Counted from the stretch's first letter, positions 37,110-46,279 are shown. The stretch is DNA of 63,640 nt from Dechloromonas denitrificans (GCF_001551835.1 NZ_LODL01000035.1:649051-712690), one strand, 5' to 3'. Numbers and translations are program-made. The notes: generated by a model not told the origin, from the letters alone.

Positions 37110-38258
37110 ATGAAGAAAGCCATTTTCCGCTGGCTGGCCGGTCTCGGCCTGCTCGCCGGTGCCCTGGCCGCATCGGCGACGCAGTCGGTGCCGGGCGTGA
37201 CGCCGAACGCGATCGTGCTCGGCCAGTCGGTCGTGTTGAGCGGGCCGATGGCCGAAGTCGGCCGGCAGTATGCCAAGGGTGTTGCGCTGGCGATCGCCGA
37301 GAGCAACCGCAAGGGCGGTATCCACGGCCGCCAGCTCGACCTGCAGACCCTCGACGATGCCTACGATCCGCAACGTGCCGAAAGCAATACCCGGCAGCTG
37401 ATCGAGGAGCGGCAGGTATTTGCGCTATTCGGCTATGCCGGCACCGGCGCTACGATCGCCGGCCAGGCGCTGGCCGAGAAGGTCGGGGTGCCTCTGATCG
37501 CGCCGCTGACCGGGTCCGACGCGCTGCGCGAGAAGCCGGCGGCCAATCTGTTCTTCCTGCGCGCCAGCTACGGCGACGAGATGGATCGGATCGTCGAGCA
37601 CCAGGCGACGCTGGGCATTAACCGGATCGCGCTGGTCTATCAGGACGATCCCTTCGGCCGCGCGGCGCGGCGCAGCTTCGAGGAGGCGATGCACCGCCAG
37701 CGCCTGGCACCGGTCGCCATTGCCAGCGTCGACCCGCAGGCGATCGACGTCGCCCCGGCCCTCGCTGAAATCGGGCGCAGCCAGCCGATGGCGATCGTGC
37801 TCGGCACCACCGGCAAGGTATCGGCAGTCCTGCTCAAGGGCCTCGGCCAGGGCGGCCAGCGGCCGTCGATCTTTGGCCTCTCGGTGCTCAGCCCGGCACT
37901 ATTGCGCAGCGAGCTGAAGAGCGGGGTCGGCGGCATCGTCATGAGCCAGGTCGTGCCCTCGCCGTGGAACACCAAGTACGCCATCGTTCGCCAGTACCGG
38001 GCGGCGCTCGCTGCCAGCGCCAATCCGGCCGACATCCATCACGCCTTGATCGAAGGCTACATCGCCGGCCGCGTGCTGATCGAGGGGCTGCGCCGGGCCG
38101 GCAAGGAACCGACCCGTGCCGGACTGGTCAGTGCGCTGGGCGGGCTGCACAAATTCGATCTCGGCGATTTCATCGTCGATTACGGCAATCGCCGCCACGC
38201 CGGCTCCAGTCTTGTCGAGCTGTCGATCCTGCGGCACGACGGCAGCTTCGCCAACTGA
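37110..38258 (+). CDS. LivK-like ABC solute-binding protein
   Basis: This 382-aa periplasmic protein has a signal peptide (residues 1 to about 25) and the Peripla_BP_6 fold, starting NAIVLGQSVVLSGPMAEVG. ATG at 37110 follows AAGGAGAC. It lacks adjacent permease genes, and the dmp terminator lies just before it. It could feed the LivHMGF transporter of region 1 or serve a sensor. Similar proteins often accompany aromatic oxygenase operons in Rhodocyclales. Confidence 0.85.
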   Translation: MKKAIFRWLAGLGLLAGALAASATQSVPGVTPNAIVLGQSVVLSGPMAEVGRQYAKGVALAIAESNRKGGIHGRQLDLQTLDDAYDPQRAESNTRQLIEERQVFALFGYAGTGATIAGQALAEKVGVPLIAPLTGSDALREKPAANLFFLRASYGDEMDRIVEHQATLGINRIALVYQDDPFGRAARRSFEEAMHRQRLAPVAIASVDPQAIDVAPALAEIGRSQPMAIVLGTTGKVSAVLLKGLGQGGQRPSIFGLSVLSPALLRSELKSGVGGIVMSQVVPSPWNTKYAIVRQYRAALAASANPADIHHALIEGYIAGRVLIEGLRRAGKEPTRAGLVSALGGLHKFDLGDFIVDYGNRRHAGSSLVELSILRHDGSFAN

Positions 38259-38301
38259 TTCCGATCACCTCTCCGCCACTCCGTCACACGGGTGGTTTGA
38301 T

Positions 38302-38327
38302 GGCCGCGTAAATCGCGGCCTTTTTTT
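38302..38327 (+). terminator. Intrinsic terminator after the binding-protein gene
   Basis: GGCCGCG and CGCGGCC are perfect arms around TAAAT, followed by seven T residues. Confidence 0.92.
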
Positions 38328-38487
38328 GCTGACCGCCGCGCCCCGCGGCTGGGTGATGCTCCCCGTTTTGGTGCCTTGGCGACAGTTGACCGCCGGTGTT
38401 TCATTCCTGCCTCGTCTCCGCCCGATTTTGAAAAAAACCTTGTTCGTCAGTCGCTTGTCGATCCCGCCCTGATCCCGTTCGGGTTTT

Positions 38488-38520
38488 TTCGGCCCGCCTG
38501 GCGGCTTGGGCCGAATTTTT
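38488..38520 (+). terminator. Second hairpin with T-run in the 38.26-38.64 kb gap
   Basis: TTCGGCCC and GGGCCGAA flank a 12-nt loop and are followed by TTTTT. Apart from two terminators and the operator/promoter at its right end, the 377-bp gap holds no gene that I can support. Confidence 0.6.
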
Positions 38521-38581
38521 GCTTTTCAGGAATATTCATTGGCACAGCGAATTTATCGGGAAACGCTATTGACGGTTCCCG

Positions 38582-38610
38582 TTGATTCACTAATATGTTA
38601 ATAGTTGCAT
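38582..38610 (+). promoter_or_regulatory. Promoter of the FeaR-like gene with HpaR-type operator
   Basis: TTGATT (-35-like, 38582-38587) and TTGCAT (38605-38610) are 17 bp apart. The spacer is filled by TCACTAATATGTTAATAG (38587-38604), which shares 12 of 18 positions with the dctP2 operator and sits in exactly the same position relative to the -35. Only one operator copy is present here. Confidence 0.55.
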
Positions 38611-38635
38611 TAAACGAAATTCACGGGGGCGGCAA

Positions 38636-39634
38636 ATGAACATGGTGATGGAATCCGTAGTGGGTCACGGCGCCGTCCATCGCCGTACCCGGCAGAATGC
38701 CGACGTCGATCTGCAGGCCTCGGCACTGATCTACGAACGCTGGGGCCAACGCTACGATCAACTTTCGGCGGGGCGTTTCGACGGCTCGCTGCACGAAATC
38801 CAGTTGCCGGCCTTTACCCTGTTGCGTGAAACCAGCAATCGCGTGTTGCTGCAAAAGGGCTGCACGCCCGATGGGGTCTTCGCCATCGGCTCGGTGATGA
38901 GCCTCGCCGAGCATGGCTACCATTGCGGCGAGATCATGCGGCATCGCTCGGCGGCCTTGCTCGACCCGAAAACCGAGTTCGAAATCCGGACGCCGGAGAG
39001 CTTCGACCTGGTCGCAGCCGTGTTCACGCCGCAGGAACTGTGCGCCAATCTCGACGATTCGACGATCGACCATCGCGAACTCGAACTCGACCTGCTGCGC
39101 AGTTCGAAAACGATCGATTCGACCTATTCCGAGGCGCTGGCCGATTTTCTGCTGCGCGCCTTCGAAACCAGCCAGGAATCGCCGGAGCGTCTGTTCATCC
39201 CCTCCAACCAGAAGCAGCTGGCCGAAGAGTTCTATGCGCTGATCAGCGAAACGGTCAGCGCCGGGCAGGGCAACCAGGCGCGCTCGGTGTGCCCGAATCG
39301 GGAGCGGGTCACCCGCCGGGTGCGCGCTTTTCTCGACGCCAACCCGGAGTCGGCGCTGAGCATCACCGATATCTGCGACGAGGTCGGTGTGACGCGGCGC
39401 ACCCTGCAGAACGCCATTCAGGAAGTGTTCGGCATTTCGCCGCAGCATTACCTGAAAGCCATCCGCCTGAACGGTTTCCGGCGCGCCCTGAAGGCCTGTG
39501 CGCCGGGCCGCGAGTCGATCGGCGACGTCGCGGCGCGCTGGGGTTTCTGGCATTTGTCGCAACTGGCCCAGGACTATCGCCGCCTGTTCGGCGAACTGCC
39601 GTCGCAGACGCGGGAGCGCTGCCTCAACGCCTGA
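38636..39634 (+). CDS. AraC-family regulator (FeaR-like), probable activator of the amine dehydrogenase operon
   Basis: This 332-aa protein has a C-terminal AraC helix-turn-helix region (ALSITDICDEVGVTRRTLQNAI near residues 240-262, then WGFWHLSQLAQDYRRLFGELP). The N-terminal 200 residues resemble the ligand-binding part of EutR/FeaR-type proteins. In E. coli FeaR activates tyramine oxidase and arylacetaldehyde dehydrogenase genes. Its place directly before aauB supports a similar role. It probably responds to an arylacetaldehyde or amine. Confidence 0.82.
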   Translation: MNMVMESVVGHGAVHRRTRQNADVDLQASALIYERWGQRYDQLSAGRFDGSLHEIQLPAFTLLRETSNRVLLQKGCTPDGVFAIGSVMSLAEHGYHCGEIMRHRSAALLDPKTEFEIRTPESFDLVAAVFTPQELCANLDDSTIDHRELELDLLRSSKTIDSTYSEALADFLLRAFETSQESPERLFIPSNQKQLAEEFYALISETVSAGQGNQARSVCPNRERVTRRVRAFLDANPESALSITDICDEVGVTRRTLQNAIQEVFGISPQHYLKAIRLNGFRRALKACAPGRESIGDVAARWGFWHLSQLAQDYRRLFGELPSQTRERCLNA

Positions 39635-39730
39635 ACGGCGTAGTTTTTTTGCCAATTCTTGATACGCCTCAAAGGAGGCTTTCCAAGATACTGAACTCGC
39701 ATTCTCAACAGAGTCGAGCGAGGTCAGAAG

Positions 39731-40891
39731 ATGCAGAAAAAGAAAAAACTGATCGCTTTGCTGGTGCTGGCAGGTTTGGCATCGGGCATGGCGATTGGCG
39801 AACCCAGACGGCCCCCGCCGTTACCCGAAGAAGAAATCAAGGTCGAGCGGCTGGCGCCGGCTGACGGCAACCGGCTGTACGTGGTCGACCCCGCCTTCGG
39901 CCACATGGTGGATGGCCGGACACACGTGCTGGACGGCAAGAGCGGCCGTTTTCTGGGCATGATCGGCACCGGTTTCGGTTCGCTGATGCTGCCGTCGAAG
40001 GATGGCCGCAGCCTGTATCAGGTCACCACCTATTACCCACGCCTTTCCCGCGGTCAACGGACCGATGTCGTCGAAATCCACGACACGCAGACGCTGGTGC
40101 TGAAGGGCGAGATCGATATTCCGCCACGGCGGGCGCAGAGCATTTCCTATCGCGGCATGCTGGCGACCAGTGCCGACGGCCGCTTCCTTTACATCCAGAA
40201 CGCGACGCCCGCCACCTCGGTAGGCATTGTCGATCTGGTGGCCGGCAAGTTCGTCGCCGAGGTCCAGACACCCGGTTGCTGGTCGATTCAGGCCTGGCAG
40301 CAGGGCTATCGTTTCTCGGCGATTTGCGGCGACGGCACCTTGTTGACGGTGACGCTGGACGAGGCCGGGCAGGCCAAGTCGCGCGAGCGCAGCGCACCGT
40401 TCTTCGATCCGGACAAGGACCCGATCTTCATCCATCCGGAAATCGTTGGCGACGAACGCTACTTCGTTTCCTACAACGGCAATGTGTACAAGGTCGGCCT
40501 GGCCGGCGAAACGCCGCACTTCGAGGCGCCCTGGTCGCTGCTCGACCAGGCCGACCGCAAGCGCAACTGGCGGCCAGGCGGCCTGCAGATCAGTGCGCTG
40601 CATCGCGCCAGCGGCACCTTCTTCGTCAATATGCACGACAAGGGGGCGGAAGGGACGCACAAGAACCCGTCGAAGGAAATCTGGGCCGTCGACCTGCAAA
40701 GCCGCAAGCGCCTCGCCCGGATTGCCTCCAACCAGTCGATTTCGGTCGCCGTCAGCCAGGGTGCCGAGCCGCTGCTCTATGGCCTGAGCCACGACGGCAA
40801 GGTGCAGGTGCGCCGGGTGGCGCCGGGCTACCCGGTACTGCGCGACATCGCCGGCATCGGCGAAACGCCGATGTTCATGGAGGTGAACTGA
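39731..40891 (+). CDS. aauB: Aromatic amine dehydrogenase large (alpha) subunit
   Basis: This 386-aa periplasmic beta-propeller subunit begins with a basic signal peptide (MQKKKKLIALLVLAGLASG), then ADGNRLYVVDP and repeated YVVD/GRFL blade motifs as in AauB/MauB. With AauA it forms the tryptophan tryptophylquinone enzyme that deaminates tyramine, phenethylamine and similar amines to aldehydes and ammonia. The gene order aauB-E-D-A matches the known aromatic amine dehydrogenase operon. Confidence 0.92.
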   Translation: MQKKKKLIALLVLAGLASGMAIGEPRRPPPLPEEEIKVERLAPADGNRLYVVDPAFGHMVDGRTHVLDGKSGRFLGMIGTGFGSLMLPSKDGRSLYQVTTYYPRLSRGQRTDVVEIHDTQTLVLKGEIDIPPRRAQSISYRGMLATSADGRFLYIQNATPATSVGIVDLVAGKFVAEVQTPGCWSIQAWQQGYRFSAICGDGTLLTVTLDEAGQAKSRERSAPFFDPDKDPIFIHPEIVGDERYFVSYNGNVYKVGLAGETPHFEAPWSLLDQADRKRNWRPGGLQISALHRASGTFFVNMHDKGAEGTHKNPSKEIWAVDLQSRKRLARIASNQSISVAVSQGAEPLLYGLSHDGKVQVRRVAPGYPVLRDIAGIGETPMFMEVN

Positions 40892-40892
40892 G

Positions 40893-41438
40893 ATGCAGGC
40901 CAGTCAGTTCATTTTCGACCCGGTCATCCTGCACGGCGTCAGCGCCGCCCTGAGCATCATCCTGATCCTCGGCGCGCTGACCAAGCTGCGCGATATCGAA
41001 CTGTTCCGCTACGCCGTCGAGAACTATCGCCTGCTGCCGGCGCCAACGGTGCTGCCCTTTGCCTGGGGCTTCGCGCTGGCCGAATTGCTGGCCGGCCTCG
41101 GCCTCGTCGTCGAGCCGCTCCAGTTCTGGGCCGCTTTGCTCGGCCTCGGCGTCATGGCGGTGGCAACCGGCGGGGTGGCGATCAGCCTGCGCCGTGGCCT
41201 CGACCGCATCGAATGCGGTTGTGGTGGCAGCGGCCAGCGCATCTCGTGGGGCCTGGTTGCCCGCAACGCGGTGCTCGCCGCGGCCATTGCCCTCGCTGCC
41301 GGCGATGAAGCGGCCCGCCCGCTCGCCGCCTTCGATTATTTCAGCGTCGCCGCCATCGCCCTCGCGCTGCTCGCCCTCTATGCCTGCGCCAACCAGTTGT
41401 TGGCCAATCAACCGTTTTTGAAGGAGATCCACTCATGA
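40893..41438 (+). CDS. aauE: Methylamine/aromatic amine utilization protein MauE
   Basis: This 181-aa inner-membrane protein has four to five hydrophobic helices (for example SAALSIILILGALTKL near residue 20) and the LDRIECGCGG motif near residue 105, typical of MauE/DoxX-like proteins. It is thought to help supply disulfide-forming power for the small subunit. It starts 1 bp after the aauB stop. Confidence 0.9.
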   Translation: MQASQFIFDPVILHGVSAALSIILILGALTKLRDIELFRYAVENYRLLPAPTVLPFAWGFALAELLAGLGLVVEPLQFWAALLGLGVMAVATGGVAISLRRGLDRIECGCGGSGQRISWGLVARNAVLAAAIALAAGDEAARPLAAFDYFSVAAIALALLALYACANQLLANQPFLKEIHS

Positions 41439-42052
41439 TCGATCCCATGCTGATTTCTATCGTTGCCCTGTGGCTGCTGGTCATTGCCCTGGGCGTCTGC
41501 GTCATCGCGCTGTCCCGCCAGATCGGCATTCTCTACGAGCGCGTCGCGCCGATGGGGGCGCTGATGATGGACCACGGGCCGAAGGTCGGCGAACTGGCAC
41601 CGCCGGTCGAAGTGACGACCTGGGAAGGCCGCGCCCTGACCCTGGGCGCCGGCATGACGAAAAGCACGCTGATCTTCTTCCTGTCGCCGACCTGCCCAGT
41701 GTGCAAGAAGCTGCTGCCGATCATTCGCTCGGTCCAGGCCCGCGAAGGGCAGTGGCTGGATGTCGTGCTCGCCTCCGACGGTGAACGCAGCGAACATGCC
41801 GCTTTTTACGCCAAGTACCAGCTGGCCGATTTCCCCTACGTGCTGTCGCAGCCACTGGGCATGACCTACAAGATTTCTAAGCTGCCTTACTGCGTGCTGC
41901 TCGACGCGGCCGGCGCCGTCCGCGCCAAGGGCCTGGTCAATTCCCGTGAGCAGGTCGAAAGCCTGTTGAGCGCCTTCGAACACGGCGTCGCCTCGGTGCA
42001 GGAACATCTCGACCGCAGCCTGGCGGTGCCCGCCATCCTCGGAAAGGGCTGA
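41435..42052 (+). CDS. aauD: Thioredoxin-fold maturation protein MauD
   Basis: This 205-aa membrane-anchored protein has one N-terminal helix followed by a thioredoxin-like domain with the redox motif CPVC (in FLSPTCPVCKKLLP, near residue 90). It should catalyse disulfide formation in the cysteine-rich AauA subunit in the periplasm. It overlaps aauE by an ATGA junction. Confidence 0.92.
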   Translation: MIDPMLISIVALWLLVIALGVCVIALSRQIGILYERVAPMGALMMDHGPKVGELAPPVEVTTWEGRALTLGAGMTKSTLIFFLSPTCPVCKKLLPIIRSVQAREGQWLDVVLASDGERSEHAAFYAKYQLADFPYVLSQPLGMTYKISKLPYCVLLDAAGAVRAKGLVNSREQVESLLSAFEHGVASVQEHLDRSLAVPAILGKG

Positions 42053-42055
42053 ACC

Positions 42056-42589
42056 ATGAATTTCCTCAAACTGTTCGACAGCCTGGCCGAGCGCAGTACG
42101 CGCGGCGTCGCCCAGCGCTCCGGGCGGCGCGGCTTCCTGGTCGGCGTCAGCAAGGTACTGGTCGCCAGCGCCTTCGTGGTGCCGGTGCTGCCCTTCGACC
42201 GCACCGTGCAGGCAGCCGGCAAGCCGGCGCCGAAGAAGGAACCGACCGATACCGATTGCGATTACTGGCGTTACTGCAGCGTCGATGGCTTTCTCTGTTC
42301 CTGCTGCGGCGGCACGATGACGACCTGCCCGCCGGGCACGACGCCGTCGGCCGTGTCCTGGGTCGGGACCTGCCACAACCCGGCCGACGGCCGCGACTAT
42401 TTGGTCAGCTACAACGACTGCTGCGGCCGGACGACCTGCGGCCGCTGCGGCTGCAACACCAATATCCGCGAGCGGGCCGGCTACCGGCTCGGTGTCCATA
42501 ACGACATCAACTGGTGCATGGCCAACCAGAGCAGCCTCTACCATTGCACGGTGTCGGTCATTGTCGGCCTGGAAGAGGGGCAGTCATGA
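42056..42589 (+). CDS. aauA: Aromatic amine dehydrogenase small (beta) subunit, TTQ precursor
   Basis: This 177-aa precursor has a Tat-like leader (SGRRGFLVGV, residues 22-31) and then 14 cysteines. The cofactor tryptophans are W102 (SAVSWVGTC) and W153 (NDINWCM). Their 51-residue spacing equals that of the TTQ pair in MADH (W57/W108) and AADH (W109/W160). The protein is exported folded or semi-folded and crosslinked to form tryptophan tryptophylquinone. The gene overlaps the cytochrome gene downstream by ATGA. Confidence 0.95.
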   Translation: MNFLKLFDSLAERSTRGVAQRSGRRGFLVGVSKVLVASAFVVPVLPFDRTVQAAGKPAPKKEPTDTDCDYWRYCSVDGFLCSCCGGTMTTCPPGTTPSAVSWVGTCHNPADGRDYLVSYNDCCGRTTCGRCGCNTNIRERAGYRLGVHNDINWCMANQSSLYHCTVSVIVGLEEGQS

Positions 42590-43047
42590 TGCGACGCGCG
42601 GTTTTTGCCCTTTTTCTGCCGTTCACCGCAGGAGTCGCCTTGGCCGAGGACGGCAAGGCGATCTACGATGCCCACTGCGCCGCCTGCCATCAGCCGGATG
42701 GCGGCGGCGCGCTCGGCCTGGCGCCGCCGCTGCAGGGCACGCTCGGCAAGCGGCTGGCGACGCCGGCTGGCCGCCAGTACGTGCCGGGCGTCGTGCTCAG
42801 CGGGCTGGCCGGCAAGCTGGTCTCGAAGGGCGTCACCTACACCGGCGTCATGCCCTCCTGGCAGCAGCTTTCCGATGCCGAACTGGCCGCCGTCGTCAAT
42901 CACGTGCTGACCACCTTCAACACTGCCGAACTGCCGCCCGGCCACCAGCCGCTGAGCGCCGAGACCTTCACCCAGTTGCGCGAGAAGAAGCCGACGGCCA
43001 AGGATCTACGGGCCTGGCGGGCCGAATCCGAGCCCAAGTCCGAGTAA
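42586..43047 (+). CDS. Periplasmic monoheme cytochrome c
   Basis: This 153-aa protein has a signal peptide ending near GVALA (residue 20), heme attachment C31AAC34H35 and a later methionine ligand candidate in TGVMPSWQ. The start at 42586 overlaps the aauA stop. A small monoheme cytochrome follows aauA in the described Alcaligenes operon as well. It may accept electrons from the amine dehydrogenase. Confidence 0.9.
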   Translation: MMRRAVFALFLPFTAGVALAEDGKAIYDAHCAACHQPDGGGALGLAPPLQGTLGKRLATPAGRQYVPGVVLSGLAGKLVSKGVTYTGVMPSWQQLSDAELAAVVNHVLTTFNTAELPPGHQPLSAETFTQLREKKPTAKDLRAWRAESEPKSE

Positions 43048-43056
43048 GGAGAGAAG

Positions 43057-43497
43057 ATGCGCGCCCCGAACATCCTTGGCCGTGGCCTGCTCCTGCTCGC
43101 CCTGGCCTGCGCGATCAGCGGCCCGGCCCGGGCCGACGCCGCGAAAAAGAACTACCGCCTGCACTGCATGGGCTGCCACCAGGCCGACGGCAGCGGTTCG
43201 CCGGACAACGGCATCCCCAGCATGCGCGACGAGGTCGGCCATTTCCTGGCCGTGCCCGGCGGCCGGGCCTACCTGTCGCAGGTGCCGGGCACGTTGAATA
43301 CGCCGCTCAGCGACGGTGAAACGGCGGAGTTGCTGAACTGGGTGTTGCTCAATATCGGGCGGCAGAGCACGCCGGCCGACTTCCGGCGGTACACGGCGGT
43401 GGATGTCAAAAACTACCGAGCCTCGATTCCCGAGGATATTCCCGGGATGCGCGTCAAGTTGCTGGAGCAGATGGCAGCGGGCAAAAAAGCCGATTGA
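43057..43497 (+). CDS. Second small cytochrome c-like protein
   Basis: This 146-aa protein has a signal peptide (to about residue 26) and one heme motif C37MGC40H41. A methionine ligand is plausible in IPSMRDEVG. It lies 9 bp after the first cytochrome and ends before a terminator, closing the aau operon. Having two tandem cytochromes suggests an electron relay from the quinoprotein to the oxidase. Confidence 0.87.
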   Translation: MRAPNILGRGLLLLALACAISGPARADAAKKNYRLHCMGCHQADGSGSPDNGIPSMRDEVGHFLAVPGGRAYLSQVPGTLNTPLSDGETAELLNWVLLNIGRQSTPADFRRYTAVDVKNYRASIPEDIPGMRVKLLEQMAAGKKAD

Positions 43498-43508
43498 GCC
43501 TGAGCCGC

Positions 43509-43544
43509 CGGCGGCGAACCCGGGGGCGGGGCGCCGCCGTTTTT
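43509..43544 (+). terminator. Intrinsic terminator closing the aau operon
   Basis: CGGCGGCG and CGCCGCCG arms with a G/C-rich loop are followed by TTTTT, 12 bp after the second cytochrome gene. Confidence 0.75.
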
Positions 43545-43629
43545 ATAGGCAAATTACAAACATATTCGTGAATCTGCCGGCGCGGCCTGGAGCGGTTCGG
43601 GCGGCGCACGTCTGGAGAGGGTTAAAAAA

Positions 43630-44745
43630 ATGTCAAACAATGATGCGGTTTCCTTGCGCACCGGCGGGCTTGCCGCCGGCGTGGTGATCGTCGGCGCGCT
43701 CGCGCTGTCGGCGGCGCTGGCGCCGGATTTCCTGATCGGCTGGGCGACGCTGGGCCTGGTTGCGATGGTGCCGACGCAGATCGTGATCAGCCTGGTCTGG
43801 CAGAGCGCCTATCCGAAATTCATCGCCAATCTGCCGCAGCCGTGGCGGGGCCTCGGCTTCATGCTGCTCAATGGCCTGCTCGGCGGGGCGATCGGCTATG
43901 TGGCCTGGGCCGTGGTCGGCGGCGGCAGCGCGCCGCCGACGCCGTTCGTCAACATGTACCTGATCTTCGCCGTGCCGGTCATGCTGTTTCTGGTCATTCC
44001 GCTGCAGGCCTGGCCGTGCAGCCGTTTCTGCCGGTCGCCGGGCAGCCTCGGGGCCGCCTTGATCGTCAGCGCCTATGGCCTGGCCTACCTGCTGTTCCGG
44101 CTGCTCTTCAACTTCGATTTCATGGCCGACGCCCCGTTTTATGCGGTCGACCTCGATCCGCAGGGCCTTTTCATGGCCTGGCAGCCGCTGGTGCTCAGTA
44201 TCGCGGCGGTGGTACCGATGCTCGCCCTGGTGCTTTTCGATTTCTGGCCGATCAGCGTCCTGGCCGGGCGTTATCCGGCACTCGCCCGGCAACCGCTGAG
44301 CGGCCTGCTGGCCAGCGTGCTGGTCGCCGGCGTCACGCTGGCGTTGTGGGGCTATTGCGTCGAGCTGCTGGCGATGGACATCGTGCTCTTCATGGTCCGT
44401 GTCTGCGTCACGCTGAATTTCGGCTTCTTCATCATCCTCGTCATGTTCGAGGGCATGCCCAGCCTTCGCCTGCCGCAGCCGTGGCGCGGGCTGCTGCTCT
44501 GCCTGCTCGGCGGCGGCCTGGCCATGCTGATGCTGTTCATCTACCAGCTGGTGGCGGTCGGGCGCTTTGCGCTGCCTTCGGGCGGCCCCGGCTATCCGCT
44601 GGAACTGTGGCTGGCCTCGGCCATGCTGGCCGTGAGCTTTCCGGCGATGGTGGCCTTTGCCGGCTATTTCCAGTTCTGGCCGATGGCCCGGCGTGCGGCG
44701 CCGGCGGCCAAGGACGATACCGGAAATGACAAGCGCGTTTCCTGA
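43630..44745 (+). CDS. Polytopic membrane protein of unknown function with internal duplication
   Basis: This 371-aa protein has about ten hydrophobic helices and no signal peptide. The segment LPQPWRGLGFMLLNG (residues about 66-80) recurs as LPQPWRGLLLCLLGG (about 280-294). This implies two related halves of about 215 residues offset. I do not recognise a named family. It lies between the aau operon and the DUF1329 block and could be a transporter or membrane quinol-linked module. Confidence 0.75.
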   Translation: MSNNDAVSLRTGGLAAGVVIVGALALSAALAPDFLIGWATLGLVAMVPTQIVISLVWQSAYPKFIANLPQPWRGLGFMLLNGLLGGAIGYVAWAVVGGGSAPPTPFVNMYLIFAVPVMLFLVIPLQAWPCSRFCRSPGSLGAALIVSAYGLAYLLFRLLFNFDFMADAPFYAVDLDPQGLFMAWQPLVLSIAAVVPMLALVLFDFWPISVLAGRYPALARQPLSGLLASVLVAGVTLALWGYCVELLAMDIVLFMVRVCVTLNFGFFIILVMFEGMPSLRLPQPWRGLLLCLLGGGLAMLMLFIYQLVAVGRFALPSGGPGYPLELWLASAMLAVSFPAMVAFAGYFQFWPMARRAAPAAKDDTGNDKRVS

Positions 44746-44766
44746 CACAGATCTGACGCTGGTTCC

Positions 44767-44780
44767 GTGATCCAAATCAA
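44767..44780. promoter_or_regulatory. FNR/Anr-like box upstream of the DUF1329 gene
   Basis: GTGATCCAAATCAA differs at one position from the FNR/Anr consensus TTGAT-N4-ATCAA. It lies 117 bp upstream of the DUF1329 start. No clear -10 is placed relative to it, so oxygen control of this block is only a suggestion. Confidence 0.4.
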
Positions 44781-44896
44781 GAAAACTTGCCGATTTTTGA
44801 TAACGGGCAGCGGCCGCCGATTTCTACACTCAAGTCACCAATAGGCAGTTCGGGTTCGGCGAGAGGTCGTTCCCTTCACCCAACAAGGAGGTTCAA

Positions 44897-46279
44897 ATGA
44901 TTCAGATGCGTAAAGTGGGCGTGGTCCTGGCTGCCGCCTTCGCAGTCAGCGGCGGGGCGTATGCTGCAACCGATGCCGAAGCGGCCAAGCTGGGCAAGGA
45001 GCTGACCCCGGTCGGCGCCGAAAAGGGTGCCAACAAGGATGGCTCGATTCCGGCCTGGGCCGGGACCGAAGCACCGAATGCCGGCTGGAGCTACGGCAAG
45101 AGCCGCGCCGAGTTCTGGAAGCACCATGACGACAAGGCGCTCTACTCGATCGATGCCGGCAATGTCGACAAGTACGCCGAGAAGCTGTCGCCGGGCCAGA
45201 TCCAGCTACTGAAGCAGAGCAAGGGCTACAAGATGGAGGTCTATCCGTCGCGCCGGACTTGCGGCAACCCCGATTTCGTCGTCGAAAACACCAAGAAGAA
45301 TGCGACCAGCGCCAAGCTCGGCCCCGATGGCTGGAGCCTGAAAGAGGCGACCGTGCCGGGCGTGCCCTTCCCGATTCCGAAGAGCGGCACCGAGGTGATG
45401 TGGAACGCCAAGATGAAGTATGCCGGCGTCGGCTTCGAGTTCCCGACCTTGCACACCGCGCTGTCGCCGCGCCAGGGGGGGAGCGAATGGATCGATGCGA
45501 CTTCGACCCAGACCTATTTCTTCCCGTGGGGCAAGAAGGGTTCGACCCAGTTGTCGTCGCTGCCGCCGGTCGAGTATTTCACCTTCTTCTCCTACAAGTC
45601 GCCGACGGCGCTGGCCGGCCAGTCGCTGGCGATTACCAACTTCCTCGACAAGACCAACGAGGTCTTCTACTACTTCCCGGGTCAGCGCCGCGTGCGCCGC
45701 ATGCCGACCTACGCCTACGACGCGCCGCAGATCGGCTTCGAGAACCAGTACACGATGGACGAGCCGCGCATGTTCAACGGCACCATTGAGCGTTTCGACT
45801 GGAAGCTGGTCGGCAAGAAGGAACTGATCGTCGGCTACAACGCTTTCGGCATGTACGACCCCAAGGTCGGTTTCAATGATGTCGCCAAGAACGAAGGCCT
45901 GAGCAGCGCCAACCGCCGCTATGAAACGCACCGCGTCTGGGTCGTCGAAGCGACCGTCAAGCCGGGCGTTCGCCACGTCGCACCGAAGCGCACCTTCTAC
46001 ATCGACGAAGACAGCTGGGCGATTGTCGTGGCCGAGGATTACGACGCCCAGGGCAAGCTGTGGAAGGTTCGCGAAGGCTTCGTCATCCCGGTCTATGAGA
46101 CGGGCAGCTGCGACAACCCGGCCTTCGTTCAGCACAACCTGATCGACAACCGCTACCTGGTCGACCAGAGCTCGCTCGGCGGCGGCAAGGACATGCGCTG
46201 GTTCGTCGAAGCCAGCGATCCGAAGCTGAAGGAAGGTTTCTACACCTCCGAAAACCTGCGCGCGATCAGCGAACGTTGA
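44897..46279 (+). CDS. DUF1329 family envelope protein
   Basis: This 460-aa exported protein has a signal peptide (cleavage near AYAA, residue 24). The body is DUF1329-like, with VTNFLDKTNEVFYYFPGQRRVRR and a LolA/LolB-like beta-rich C-terminal half. Such proteins regularly occur with DUF1302, RND and YCF48 partners, as here, next to hydrophobic-compound catabolism genes. It follows a clear AAGGAGG site. Confidence 0.88.
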   Translation: MIQMRKVGVVLAAAFAVSGGAYAATDAEAAKLGKELTPVGAEKGANKDGSIPAWAGTEAPNAGWSYGKSRAEFWKHHDDKALYSIDAGNVDKYAEKLSPGQIQLLKQSKGYKMEVYPSRRTCGNPDFVVENTKKNATSAKLGPDGWSLKEATVPGVPFPIPKSGTEVMWNAKMKYAGVGFEFPTLHTALSPRQGGSEWIDATSTQTYFFPWGKKGSTQLSSLPPVEYFTFFSYKSPTALAGQSLAITNFLDKTNEVFYYFPGQRRVRRMPTYAYDAPQIGFENQYTMDEPRMFNGTIERFDWKLVGKKELIVGYNAFGMYDPKVGFNDVAKNEGLSSANRRYETHRVWVVEATVKPGVRHVAPKRTFYIDEDSWAIVVAEDYDAQGKLWKVREGFVIPVYETGSCDNPAFVQHNLIDNRYLVDQSSLGGGKDMRWFVEASDPKLKEGFYTSENLRAISER

